Shown in pieces: positions 1 through 10,851 of a stretch of 64,000 nt of DNA (its first letter is position 1; the number at the start of each line of letters is the position of its first letter). This DNA is from Spiroplasma endosymbiont of Lasioglossum villosulum (lineage in GTDB: Bacteria > Bacillota_I > Bacilli_A > Mycoplasmatales > VBWQ01): the NCBI RefSeq assembly GCF_964020195.1, contig NZ_OZ026539.1, forward strand, positions 124,001 to 188,000, read 5' to 3'. Position numbers and translations under genes: made by a program. The notes under the pieces were generated by a model. It made no database searches. It worked only from the letters and a program-made list of their open reading frames with translations, and was not told the origin of the DNA.

Positions 1-498
1 ATAAACATTACTGGCTATTAAACCTTTATATCCTTCTCAAGCAATAAAATTAAATAAAATAGTGCTAATAATTTCATGAATTTTAAAATAAGTTTTTAAA
101 ATTGCAATAATTAAACCAGCTAAAGCACCAATTAAAACTGCAATTAATAAAAGAAAAGGAGTAATTCATTGACTATAACCACCACTTTTAAAAATAGCTA
201 CTGCCAATACATATGTTATCATAGCACTAAATAACATTTGACCACTAACTCCAAAGTTATAAATACGATACTTAAAAGTAATAGCTACTGCTAATCCTGT
301 TAATATTAATACACTATATGTTTCAATTAAATTACTAAAACTTACTAAATTAGTTAAAGGATTAATAAAAATAGTTTTCCAAAATGATAATGGATTAACT
401 TGTAAACATAACATTAATAAACTAACAAAAAATAGAGTTATTAGTAATAATAATGCACCCACTAATCAAAAATTTCATTTTTTAATATTTTCCAACAT
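1..498 (-). CDS. Nucleoside/BMP-type ABC transporter permease, partial (C-terminus beyond window)
   Basis: Membrane subunit of an importer of the nucleoside (BMP/YufOPQ-like) class. The N-terminal part contains several hydrophobic segments and the stretch YRIYNFGVSGQMLF, which resembles the conserved cytoplasmic loop (xFNIGxxGQ) of this permease family. The reading frame passes through TGA codons read as Trp and is open to the left edge, so the C-terminus is missing. The start ATG at 498 follows the stop of the ATPase gene by three bases, implying translational coupling in the 3317-to-1 operon. The solute is inferred from the family only. Confidence 0.8.
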
Positions 499-501
499 CT
501 T

Positions 502-2196
502 TTAACCCAACCTTGACCTAATATTTTCCATTTTTTTATTAATTCAACTAGTAATTTTGACAAATGGTCTTTTCAAATAATTAATTGTTCTAATTATTTT
601 TTTCTTTTTCAAACTTCACTTTGTTTGTGGCAATTGATACATTTTATCAGTTTTAACAATTATTTCATTTGTAATAGGATAATCATTCCATAGTGCTGGA
701 TTGTTCATTATTTCAACTTTAACATTTTTATTTTCCAATTTACAAACAAATTGTTTGTGATAAATAACTGCTACTCGTTGACACAATAATTGTAATAAGT
801 ACGGATCAGTATCAATAATTAAAATACTTGAACCACTTTCGGGTAACTCTATTATCTTTTTAATAATTAATAACGAAGAATTTTCATCTAAATCAGAAAA
901 TGGATTAGATAAAATTAATAATTGTGGTTGCTCTTCAATACTTCTTGCTAATACAAATTTCTGCATTTCTCCTTTTGATAATTTATTAATTTTAATAAAA
1001 ATATTATTATCGTTAAATATTTGATATTTTTTAATAATTTCTCGTACCTTTTTATTAACAACGGCTGTTTTGACAACTCCGGATTTAGTTACATATTTTT
1101 CTTTATTATAATTTCAAAAGGTAAAATTTTCAAATAAAGTGGCATCAGGAATTATAGCAGTATTACTATAATGTCCAGATATTCAATCAATTCCTAAATT
1201 ACTAATTTCTTGTGGTTTAAAATAAGTTACTTCTTGTTCTTGAAAAAAAATGCGTCCTGTTTGCGTTTTAATCATACGTACTATACTTTCAAGTAAAACC
1301 TCGCTATAAAGGTTTTCATAATCATAAATACCATATATTTCACCAGGGCGAATTGCAAATTCAATTTTATGAAAATTTGAAATATTGGGTTTATTCAAAG
1401 AAAGATTATCAATATAAAGCATTGGTACTGAATTTATCGATTTTGGTTTTTTATAATTAAAAATCTTACCTCAATAATTAGTTGTAAACAATTTAGTATT
1501 TTCTTCTAATTTCATTACTTTTGTTTTACCAATATTTAAGTTTTCAATTCAAGATACTCGGTTAGCAACCATTTTAGCAAATTCTTCATCTCTAGTTGTG
1601 AAAAGGACCGTTATTTCTTCATTACGAAATGTTTTAAAAATCATTCAAAACTCTACTTTTTGACTATCAGATAAACCAACAGTTGGTTCATCTAACAACA
1701 ATATTTTAGGTTCTTTGAATAAAGCACGAAGTAAAGATAATTTTTTTAATTCTTCAATCGCAAGTGTTGATACTCTCTTATTTAAATTAAGCTTAATTTT
1801 ATATTTTTCCATTAAATTATTAATTTTAAATTCAGCTTCTTTTCAATTAGGAAAAATTTTAGCAATAGTTGGTTCATTACCAAGTATAATATTTTGTTTA
1901 ACAGTAAGATTGTCTAAGAAAAAATCATCTTGACCAGCATAAGCCATTCTAAAATAAAGCATTTCACTAGGATCACGAGGAAAATAATATCCTTTTCTTA
2001 AACTATTAATAACAATTTTTCCTTTAGAAGGTTGTTCAAAACCAGCAAGCATTCTAATTAATGTTGATTTACCAACGCTATTATTACCAACAATGGCATG
2101 AATTTCTTGTGTTATTTCTAAATTAACATTTTCAAATATAACACGAGTATCATAATATTTACTAATTTTTTGTAACTTCAATATTGTTTTTTCCAT
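502..2196 (-). CDS. Nucleoside-type ABC transporter ATP-binding protein (double ABC domain)
   Basis: 564-residue protein with two ABC domains, the arrangement of sugar/nucleoside importers (YufO/RbsA type). Domain 1 has Walker A GNNSVGKST at about residues 37-45 and Walker B ILLLDEPTVGL near residue 165; its signature (TLAIEELKKL) is poorly conserved. Domain 2 has no recognisable Walker A (GIYDYENLYSEVL at the expected place), but keeps a signature LSKGEMQK and a degenerate Walker B (LLILSNPFSDLD). A degenerate second site is common in this class. It lies between receptor and permease genes with 2-3 bp gaps, so one operon. Start at 2196; a GGAG sequence inside the end of the preceding gene serves as ribosome binding site. 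Confidence 0.88.
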
Positions 2197-2198
2197 AA

Positions 2199-3317
2199 TT
2201 ATATATCTCCATACTGATTAGTAAAATCAATGTTATTAACACCATAAGTTTGGATTTTACTTTCTGAAGCACTAGGTATAATTTTAAAATTAGGATTAAT
2301 CTCTTCTTTAAATGTTTCATCAATAATTTCCAAATCAGGCATAAAACCAAAAGCTAAATAATTAATATTATCATAAACATAGTCATTATTATTAATAATA
2401 TTCGATCCAACAAAACTAATAGTTTTACTATAGGTTGGACGTGAAGATATTAACCTAGCAGTATAGGCAATAATACTGTTATATCAATAATTAGTATTAA
2501 TAATAAAATTAACACCATGTGTCTCATATAATGATTGGGCAATCTGACCAACACCGGCAACACTATCAGCACTATAAATATTACTTGTTACAAAACTATC
2601 ATGATGATTAGCATAAATAATTTTATATGTAATTTTGGGATTATCAATACCATTAATTATCTCAGCAAATTGATTCAAAATAGTTTGATCATAATCAATG
2701 CCAATATTATTAATAATACCAATTCTAACTATCAATTTACCGTTGTCATCAACATCAAAGTTATATTTTTTATTTATTATTCCATCCTGAACATTTTCAA
2801 CAAAATATTCAGCAATTTTACTGCCATAATTTAAATGGCTACTAGTTACGTTATCAATATTATATCTAATATCATAAATATTATTAGTGACTTTAACCGT
2901 ATCAGCAATAATATTATTAAAAAAATAAAATTTAACATTCTGAAATTGTTGTAATACTCTAATTAAGTTTTTAGTAGAATAACTACTAGTTTCACTATGA
3001 TGTGGAATATACTTTTGAAAACTAGGATTTAAAATATAAACTTTTTTGATATTATATGTAGATAAAAAGTTTCTCAACATTAATGCATAATAATTATCAT
3101 CTTGAGAACTAAACAATGTTACTACATGATCTTTACCATAAAAAGTTTGTAACTTTTGATAAACAAGTCGGTCATAAATGTTTTGATTTTGTGCTTGTTG
3201 ATAACTTGTTATTAATAAAACTGTTGGTTGTAAATTTCAAGTACAAGCATAAATACTACTACTAATAGTAGTTATTGTTGGCAAAATTATAGTGAATAAT
3301 AGAAAACGTCGAAACAT
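2199..3317 (-). CDS. BMP-family substrate-binding lipoprotein of the ABC importer
   Basis: 372-residue secreted receptor. It begins with a basic-hydrophobic signal peptide and a Cys near residue 25 (context SSSIYACTW), so it is probably a lipoprotein. The body has the alternating alpha/beta look of BMP/PnrA receptors, with A-x-L-x-x-x-G-V-x-F-I-I near GQIAQSLYETHGVNFII. Start ATG at 3317 has a good AGGTGG ribosome binding site. It is the first gene of the operon with the ATPase and permease. Family assignment rests on gene order plus general layout; the ligand is not deducible. Confidence 0.75.
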
Positions 3318-3412
3318 AAAAACCACCTACTAATAATACTTATTTATAATTATACAAGAAATCTTAGTTTAATATCAAACAATCAATTTATTGCAAATTA
3401 ATTAAACAGTTT

Positions 3413-4491
3413 GCTAAATTGTAAAGGTAAGTGCAACTAAATTATTTTTCTATCCAAATATTCGATTGGTGAAAGATAATTTAGTATTTTTCTTGGTCTT
3501 TGGTTTAAAGACAATATAAATTTATGAACTTCATTTTTATTAGTTTTTGAAAAAATAAATTTTTTAGGAAATTTTTCTCTAATTAAACCATTAGTATTTT
3601 CATTAGTACCTCTTTGTCAAGGTGAATATGGATTGGCAAAATAAATTTTTATATCTAAATTTTTTTCAAGTTGTTGTCAATTTGAAAATTCTTTGCCACG
3701 ATCAAAAGTAATAGTTTTAACAATGTTTTTAGGAAGAATTGATAAATAATAACTAACATTTTTATTAATAACTTTAGTAGTTCTGTTTTTAACTAATATT
3801 GCTAAAGTAAATCGTGATACTCTTTCAACTAAAGTTATTAAACATGATTTGCTTTTACCTCGTGATGATACTATAGTATCTCCTTCTCAATGACCAAGTG
3901 TTATACGATCATTAACATTTATATCTCGTTCTTTAATTGATTTACCATTAAACTTGCCACGATTTTCTTTAGATTTTCGTTTTTTACCTTTTCTTCTTAA
4001 ATTTTTACTAGTAACTTTATCAAGCATTCCAAAATAAATTCAAGTATAAATTGTTTTAAAACTAATAACTCACTCTTTATGAAAATTTTTAATTCTGCCA
4101 TAAATTTGTTCAGGTGATCAACCTAATAGTAATTTTTGTTGTACATATTTTACTAAATTCTTATTTTTAAACTTATGAAAACTAATATGTGATTGTTTTC
4201 GATTTTCAGCTTTATTTTGTGCAATTAATGAAAAATAATGATTATTATCTTTATTTCTATTAATTTCTCGAATAATAGTACTAATACTTCGATTAAGATT
4301 TTTAGCTATTTCACTAATTTTAAATTTAAATTTCAATTGATTCTCAATATAAATCCTTTCATCTATGCCAAGATGTTTATAACTCATATAAAAACTCCTT
4401 ACTTTTTTCTAAACTAAATTTAGCATTATGAAATTTTTATATGAGAATTTTTTGCAATTTTATTTACTTGCACTTACAAGTATAACTCAGC
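3413..4491 (-). mobile_element. IS30-family insertion sequence, copy 1
   Basis: A 1079-bp element matched, without visible differences, by 40834-41912. Ends are imperfect inverted repeats: GCTAAATTGTAAAGGTAAGT at the left and, on the complement, GCTGAGTTATACTTGTAAGT at the right. The flanks carry GTTT on both sides, a likely 4-bp target duplication (3409-3412 and 4492-4495). It encodes one transposase on the minus strand. It appears to have landed in a short open frame coming from 4722. Confidence 0.9.
3437..4387 (-). CDS. IS30-family transposase
   Basis: 316-residue DDE transposase. The N-terminal helix-turn-helix is visible (ISEIAKNLNRSISTIIREI, typical IS30 start). Catalytic residues can be placed at GHWEGDTIV (first D), TFDRGKEF (second D) and NENTNGLIREKFPK (E), the classic IS30 signature. 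TGA codons are read as Trp (e.g. GW/SPEQIYGR). The gene is full length and nearly fills the element. The product matches the copy at 40858-41808, so transposition or duplication was recent. Confidence 0.95.
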
Positions 4492-4722
4492 GTTTATTAA
4501 AAAAATAATAAAGAATATAAATAAAAAGGATTTATGACAATTAATTTTATTAATAGTAATATTTGGTTTGTTATTATTTTCAAAGTTATTTTCTTTTGTT
4601 ATTTCTAAAATGTAATGATGAGGAATTTTAATTTTATTTTTAGTCCCATTTACGTTCTTATTTATATCTTTTGCTAGATCATTTATTTGAAACTCTAATT
4701 TTTCAATGATTTTAAAAAACAA
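4492..4722 (-). pseudogene. Short open frame interrupted by IS copy 1
   Basis: A minus-strand frame of about 75 codons with a charged, Lys/Asn-rich body and a hydrophobic C-terminal segment (FLFIFFIIFLI) runs straight into the right end of the IS. Removing the IS with one GTTT restores a run-on of only a few codons (CLINLQ, then stop). No convincing start codon or ribosome binding site is present and no family is recognised. It may be a remnant of a membrane protein. 4723-4920 is AT-rich and shows nothing further. Confidence 0.3.
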
Positions 4723-4920
4723 AAAAATAAATCATTTACTATTAACTTTAACTTATTTATATAAATTTTACATACTTTAAATTTATTTTTAATAAAAACT
4801 TAATTAATTGTAAAATACATAAAATTTGATAATATATAATTGTTATATAGTATATATAAATTTTAACCAATTACTTTTATAGGAAAGTAAATGGATTTTT
4901 TGTTAAAAGGAGGCATTAAA

Positions 4921-5848
4921 ATGGCAGACAAAAATAAATCAGAAATATTTCAAAAAATAATAGCACAGCAAGACATTAAAGATATTTTAAACCAATCAAA
5001 TTCTACATTTAAAAATAAAAAAGGAAGAAAAAAAGAAAGACATGGTGGCTTAACATTTAAATTCAGTAAAAAATGATACTAATAATCAATTAACAGATGT
5101 AATAATTAATGATAACCCATCAAAAAGTCATATAGAAAATTCAGAGACAGTTTCTATTATTTCAACAGATAGTGAAAATATACAAGAAACAAATAATGAT
5201 ATATGAACAGTATGAACAAAATTCAAAAATTATGTATCACCAGCATCAACTTCAATTTCAAATACAGAAGAAATATCACAAACACAATCAATAATTCAAA
5301 AACTAACAAAAGAAAATCAGCAACTTAAAAGTAAAATCGAGTCATTAAAACAAGAAAAAGAAAACAATATTAACTTCGACAATTTTAAATATAATGCTGT
5401 AACAATTTTAGATGAATATAAAGATATTTTATTTTGAAAAAATCAGCTTCAAGATCAAAAAAAAGAAAAACAAGAACTTGAACAACAACAAGAAAATATA
5501 AAAAAAGAAATTTTAAAAAAAAGAAAACTAATTGAAGAAAATGAAAAACTAAAAAATAATAGTCTAAAAGAAAATAAAAATATTACAAGAGAACAAATTA
5601 GAAGACAAAGTATTTGAGAAGAAGAAATATACAAAAAAGAAAAACAATTAGAACACCAATTACCATCAATGTGATTAAACCAAGGATTGCCCGTTTCTGA
5701 GACAGTCGGATTAAATAAAGATATTGAAAATAAAAGGGAGCGTACCGATGTTGTCAATAATATTCAAATTTGTCTTAAAATTATAAAGTTAAACGAGAAT
5801 AATTTTGACTTCAATATGCAATTGTATGTTAATCTTAACACTTACTAA
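4921..5848 (+). pseudogene. Broken coiled-coil protein gene (single frameshift)
   Basis: Starts at ATG 4921 behind a strong AAGGAGG site. The first frame gives about 50 lysine-rich residues and stops at 5080. One base removed from the A-run at 5071-5076 makes the reading continue without a stop to 5848, for about 308 residues. The second half is rich in Glu/Lys/Gln heptads (around 5300-5640), a long coiled coil, with Trp written as TGA. There is no signal peptide. The function is unknown. The 3' end carries a DNA motif (GGGAGCGT, then CGA.G.TGTC) also found at the end of the repeat gene at 45956, hinting at a common surface-protein family. Confidence 0.55.
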
Positions 5849-5955
5849 ATATTAGTCAACAATAATACTTACCTTTATAACTGAAAAATTCTTATTAAAG
5901 TAAACTTTAATAAGTTTTATTATATTTTTAGTTATTTTTGAATTTAGATTTTAAT

Positions 5956-6900
5956 TTATAATAATTGTATGGCTGTATTTATTTGATAGCATTTAAAATT
6001 AACCATTTTTGTATACATATCAATGTTATACGTTCTATCACCAATCATTTTTTTTAAAATTTGTTTAATATTAGTTTCAGTAAAACAACCAATATTTTCA
6101 ATTAGTGCTTGGTTTAATACACCATCTTTTGAATTAATAAAATAACCAACTTTTAATTTTTTATATTGCAAATTTAATGATTGTAAAAAATCAATTAATT
6201 CATAATATTGACCTTTTTCAAATAAAGTTATTGCATTTTGATAGTGTAATTTAGCAATTTGATTTTTTCTTCTTCCAGCCATTATGCCAAGAAATAAAAC
6301 ATGAAAAGCATGAAATTTATCTAAAATAAATTTAGCATTTAAAATTTCAGCAGTTTTTCTAATTCATTTTGTGCTATCTCCACAAACTACTAAATTTGCT
6401 TGGTCAAAATTTTCAAAAAATAAATTACCATATTTTTCAATTAATTTTGCAGTTTTTTCAGAACCAATTTCTGTTTTTGATACTCTTATTTGACATGCTG
6501 CTCTTTTATTAATTAATTTTCTATTTTTCTTTTTACCAGTACAAAATACTATTAATCTCATAGAACATTTTTTACAATTTTTAGTATTGTGTTTTTCATT
6601 AAACTTAAATTTTCGATGTCCATCATCAATATTTATATATAATGTTTGATTTGGTTGTAATACTATTTTAGGAATATTAGCTTTTGGTAATTCAAATTTT
6701 TATATGTTCTGCAAACTGTACTATTACTTATTAAACCTTCAATAAAAGTATCACAAACATCACGATACTTTTTATCATCAGCAAAATATTTTAAAATTTG
6801 TTTAATAACATTTGGTGCAAGTTTACTATATTTTTTAACACCAAGATAGTTATCTAACAATGGGACGAATAAATATAACGGATAGATTTTCTAACTTCAA
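5956..6900 (-). pseudogene. UPF0236 / Mbov_0401-type transposase-like gene, decayed copy 1
   Basis: Two frames together encode the middle and C-terminal part of a UPF0236 (Mbov_0401 family, ICE-associated transposase-like) protein. Recognisable stretches are YINIDDGHRKF, FDQANLVVCGDSTKW and AKFILDKFHAF, matching the neighbouring copy (YINADDCYVPV, FENAKLVVSGDG, YVLDKYHAF). A frameshift lies near 6690 in a TATAAAAATTTG stretch, and the 5' end is cut off by stops near 6880. It is non-functional as written. Confidence 0.7.
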
Positions 6901-7050
6901 ACAATAAAACTAGCAAATCTAAATATTTGTTAATTAAATTATATCATAAATTTTAAAAATGTTAAAAAATATAATTATGATTTTCTAACTTAAATAACAC
7001 AAAAATACTAATCTTAAAATTAGAATTAAAAAATATTAAATTGTATTATT

Positions 7051-8198
7051 TTAAGCACTATTAATATAATTTCTACTATTTAAATAATTGGCTCTAGCCA
7101 TTAACATATTAATTAACGTTGGATAAGCATATATTTTTGCACCTTTTGTTTGAGATTTAACTAAATATTGAATATCACTTTCAGCACTACAGCCAATATT
7201 TCAATCAGCAGGTTGATTAATAATACCTTCTTTATTATTTTCAAAAATCCTTAAAGTTTCTTTATTTACTTTTGTTTCAATTAAAAATGCTATTAATTCA
7301 TCATATTGACCATTACAAAAATATTTTCAAGACTTTAAAAAGTTTTTTAAATTTTCTGGATTAACTTTATTTTTTCTTTTATCAGGTTTATATGCAGTTC
7401 ATAAATAATAAAAAGCATGATATTTATCTAATACATAATAAGCACCTAAATATTTTGCTAAATTATATATTCATCCAGCACCATCTCCAGAAACTACTAA
7501 TTTAGCATTTTCAAATTCATAATATTTTTTAATCCATTTCAAGTAAAATCAACTGTTGGATTTGCTTGTAAATAATCTTCTTTAGGACTATATTTATAAT
7601 CACCCATAAAAGTATAAATTTTATTTGATAACTTATTTCTATTTTTATCTATTTGTTTTTTACCAGTATTGTAACTAATACTACGAATTTTTTGCATTTC
7701 TCTTTTATGATTTTTATTTCAAACAGGAACATAACAATCATCAGCATTAATATAAATAAATTCACTATTTTTAACTTTAAATTTTTGTTCTGGTAATTTT
7801 TCTTGCACTTTTGCATTTTTATGAATTTTACTAATTGTTACTTTTGAAACATAAGTGTATTTTAAAATATCTTGTATATCTTGATAATGTTTCTTTCTTC
7901 CAATATATGATATTATTTCTTCTTTTAATCAACTAATAATTTTTGCTCTTTTTTCAATATTAAACTCTTCATAAACTGGATAATAATATTTTTTCTTTAA
8001 TTTATCTCAATAAACTCTTTGATTAAAAATCATTTTACCAAATTCAAAAATAATACTACGATTACATTTTTTAGCAACTTTATATCTATCTTTATCTCTA
8101 TTTTGAAAAAAATATTCATCAAAAGCATGGATTTTATTAACATGATTTGTTATAATTCTATTAATTTCATATTCAAGATTATTTTTATAATTAAACAT
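7051..8198 (-). pseudogene. UPF0236 / Mbov_0401-type transposase-like gene, copy 2 with one frameshift
   Basis: Starts at ATG 8198 with an AAAGGTG ribosome binding site and would give about 382 residues. The N-terminal half includes YINADDCYVPVWN; the C-terminal half includes FENAKLVVSGDGAGW and AYYVLDKYHAFYYLW, both hallmarks of the Mbov_0401 family associated with mollicute integrative elements. The frame changes between 7530 and 7560 (stretch around GGATTAAAAAATATT), so the protein is broken. The 14-base motif AACTAGCAAATCTA occurs upstream of both copies (6909 and 8311), perhaps part of the element's end. Confidence 0.7.
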
Positions 8199-8335
8199 TT
8201 TTTAACACCTTTCTATTTATTTTTTTATCCTAACTATTTTAACAAATTTGTTAAAATATTGTTGAAAAATGTTTGGTTTTAGAGTATAATATTTAAAGAA
8301 CGATTGAAATAACTAGCAAATCTATTGCAACGTTT

Positions 8336-8368
8336 AAAGATAACTTTTATTAGTTATCTTTTCTTTTT
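8336..8368 (+). terminator. Hairpin with T-rich tail
   Basis: AAAGATAAC pairs with GTTATCTTT around a loop of eight bases and is followed by a T-rich run on the plus strand. No plus-strand gene ends here, so it could be an orphan terminator insulating the prophage from the UPF0236 genes or a leader hairpin of the gene at 8421. Confidence 0.55.
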
Positions 8369-8420
8369 TAATAAAATAATGTACAATAAAGAAAAATATA
8401 AATAGAAAAGGAAAATAAAA

Positions 8421-8677
8421 ATGATTGAGCAATGATTAGCAGATGTAATAGTACTTTCAGTAATGTTTGGAATAGTATTTTTGGTGTTAATTACATGTAA
8501 AGGACATGATTTATGCCATAGAGAAAAAAAATGGGTATATTTTTTATGTTTATATCTTTGAATTTTTTTGGTTTATTTTGAGCATATAAAATATATAAAA
8601 AAGACCATCCTAATTTTAAATTCTGATTAACTGTAAAAAATAAATTTAGAAGAAAAAATAAAAAAATAGCAGTATAA
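8421..8677 (+). pseudogene. Small membrane protein gene with probable frameshift
   Basis: ATG 8421 follows AAAAGGAAAATAAAA. The frame begins MIEQWLADVIVLSVMF and contains two hydrophobic segments (about residues 5-25 and 43-58). As written it stops at 8630 (69 residues). If one T is removed from the run near 8568, the reading gives FFGLFWAYKIYKKDHPNFKF and ends at 8677, directly before the terminator, which looks like the original C-terminus. It may belong to prophage module A, of which it would be the leftmost gene. The function is unknown. Confidence 0.5.
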
Positions 8678-8688
8678 TGCTATTTTTT
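8661..8688 (+). terminator. Rho-independent terminator after the 8421 gene
   Basis: AAAAAATAGCA / TGCTATTTTTT, an 11-bp stem with a six-base loop overlapping the end of the 8421 gene. The T-run on the plus strand makes it a convincing terminator separating this gene from the head-gene operon. Confidence 0.8.
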
Positions 8689-8835
8689 GTTATAATTATA
8701 TTATAAAAATTAAAAAAATAAATATATGAATAATTAATAAAGTTAATAAGTTATTTTTGGTAGTTTAACTTAAAGATTATATTAATTATATCATAAATTT
8801 TTGTGTTTTTAAAGCATATGAAAGGAGATTTTTAT

Positions 8836-9534
8836 GTGCAAGAAGAAAAAATAAAAATAAGAACAATTTTTAATGATGCTAAAGTTTTAAGGGTAGCATT
8901 AGAAGAATACTTTAAACATTGTAAACAAACTGAAGAAGTACCTACTAAAATTGGTATGTTAGTTTATTTAGATATTACAGAAAATACTCTTTATAGTTGA
9001 AAACAAAAAAAGAGAAATACTTTTTTACAACAAATTAATTGAGCATATTTACAAATACGCCATATTAATGATTGTTTAAAAATAGAAAATAAATTAATTC
9101 GTTATGATAATAAACAATTAGCAATATTAGTAGTTGAATTTTATATTAAATTAGCAAAAGAAAATAATTTGTTATATGAATATGGTTTAACTGTATATTG
9201 TGATTTTAGTAATTATACATTTATTGAAATGTTAAATGATACAGCAATTAAATATCAAGTTAACTCATGACTATATTTTAAAGATTGTGTGAAATTAAGA
9301 CTTGAGTTTAGAATAGGTAAGAATGTGGCTTTAATGGCATCAGAACGCTTAAATATTAGTATGAATGCACAAGCATTATTAGATGAATTTAGATTGGCTG
9401 TATGAGACCCTAAAAGTATTAAACAAATACCATTAGCGGGTAATGACCATTTAAGAGATGCTTTTGATTATGCTATAGAACCATATATTAGAAATTTAAG
9501 TGCAAATATAAATCCTTATTTTGAAAGGAAATAA
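8836..9534 (+). CDS. Phage DNA-packaging / small-terminase-like protein
   Basis: 232 residues from GTG 8836, chosen because AAAGGAG (8821-8827) lies eight bases upstream; the in-frame ATG at 8818 lies before the site. The segment VPTKIGMLVYLDITENTLYSWKQ fits the helix-turn-helix of terminase small subunits (P-T-x-x-G-x-x-x-Y-L-x-I-x-x-x-T-L-Y-x-W). A second, weaker version occurs further on (LLYEYGLTVYCDFSNYTFIEML). It sits directly before the portal gene, the usual position. No Walker motif, so it is not the ATPase subunit. The role is inferred from motif plus position. Confidence 0.6.
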
Positions 9535-9537
9535 CAT

Positions 9538-10851
9538 ATGAATAATCATAATACTGAAATATTAACTCCTAATTGATGTATGATAAATCTTCAAGAAATT
9601 ATAGCAAATCATGCAAGTAAATTATTATGGGGTAATGGTTATACTTTAACAAGTGAAGATGATAATTATAAAAGAGCAATTGAAAAATTAAAAGAATGAA
9701 ATAATTTTGATAGTTTATTTTATCAAGATTGTCATATTAAATCTGGTTATGGTTATAGTATTGTTCAAATTGATAAAAGTAAAACTGGTAGAATATCATT
9801 AAATTTTGCTCAACCATATGCTCAATCAAGAGTGGCAAGAGTACTAGAAACTGAATATAGTGCATCAACATGGTCAAGAGTACAATATGATGACCAAAGT
9901 ATTTATGTTAAAACAACATATACTCCAAATCAAATTATTAGATATTTTACTAGTGATTATGTTACTTTAGATGGATTACAAGAAAAAATAAGTAAAGATT
10001 TACAATTACCTTTAATAGAAAATCATAATTTAGGTATTATTCCAGTTAAATTTATGCAAAATTTACCTAAAAAGAATTTCTTTGGTGGAGTTATTGGTGA
10101 TTATTATCCAGATATGACTGCTTGTAAAGGATTACAAAAATTATTAAATCATACGTTTCAAATTATTTGAAAAGAACTTAAATATAATCGTACAAGAGTG
10201 TTTGCTGATATTACTCAACAAGAAATAAATCAAACTACAACTGCAATTGATATGAATGAATTATTTGGTGATTTTGTATTACAAGCAAATTTAAGAAGTC
10301 CGGGAAGTACTAGTGGAACACCACCAATTGCAATAATACAAGGAAATCCAGTATTAGATAAATACTCTTCATTTATACAATTTATTATTGATAAAGCATT
10401 TGAGGGTAGTGGATATAGCCCAGTAAATGATACTACAAGTCAAAAAACTGAAGCAGAAGTATTAATTACTAATAGTAGAGATATGGAAACTACAAGAATT
10501 AAAAGAACTTTAAATCAAAGTGATTGAAATGAAATATTTCAAAGATGTTTTATATTAATGGGCTTAGATGGTGATAAATCTAAATGAACATTTGAAATTA
10601 AAGAAAATACTATTATAGATAGATTAAAATCATTAGAAATTAATGAGAGAAAATTAGCATTAGATTTAACTAATAGAAAACGTATTCTTGTGCAAGAAGA
10701 AGGTGTTAGTGAAGAAGAAGCAATGAACATTCTTGAAGAAAATAGAAGAATGAGAAAAGAAGAAATTGATTTTGATAATAAATTAGTAAAAGATATTGAT
10801 GGAGAAATTAAAAATGGGAATGATACCGAAAATAAATCATCAATTAATTAA
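9538..10851 (+). CDS. Phage portal protein (module A)
   Basis: 437-residue protein. The length, position between the TerS-like and structural genes, and an extended acidic, helical C-terminus (RLKSLEINERKLALDL... MNILEENRRMRKEE) fit a portal. The middle contains NLGIIPVKFMQNLP and a stretch like VLDKYSSFIQFIIDKAFEGSG. It starts at ATG 9538, four bases after the TerS stop, with GAAAGGAAATAAC upstream. It would form the dodecameric vertex through which DNA enters the head. Module B has a counterpart at 55787 with little visible sequence similarity. Confidence 0.65.

Noticed and set aside
502-2196. Apparent multiple stops (TGA) in many genes
   Set aside because: TGA is read as Trp in Spiroplasma; motifs continue across every TGA, so these are not lesions.
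5455-5757. Leftward Ser/Phe/Cys-rich open frame
   Set aside because: Antisense of the coiled-coil gene at 4921; no supporting signals.
4921-5848. Programmed ribosomal frameshifting at the A6 run
   Set aside because: Many unrelated accessory genes show the same kind of slip without a common slippery heptamer or downstream pseudoknot, so decay or phase variation is simpler.
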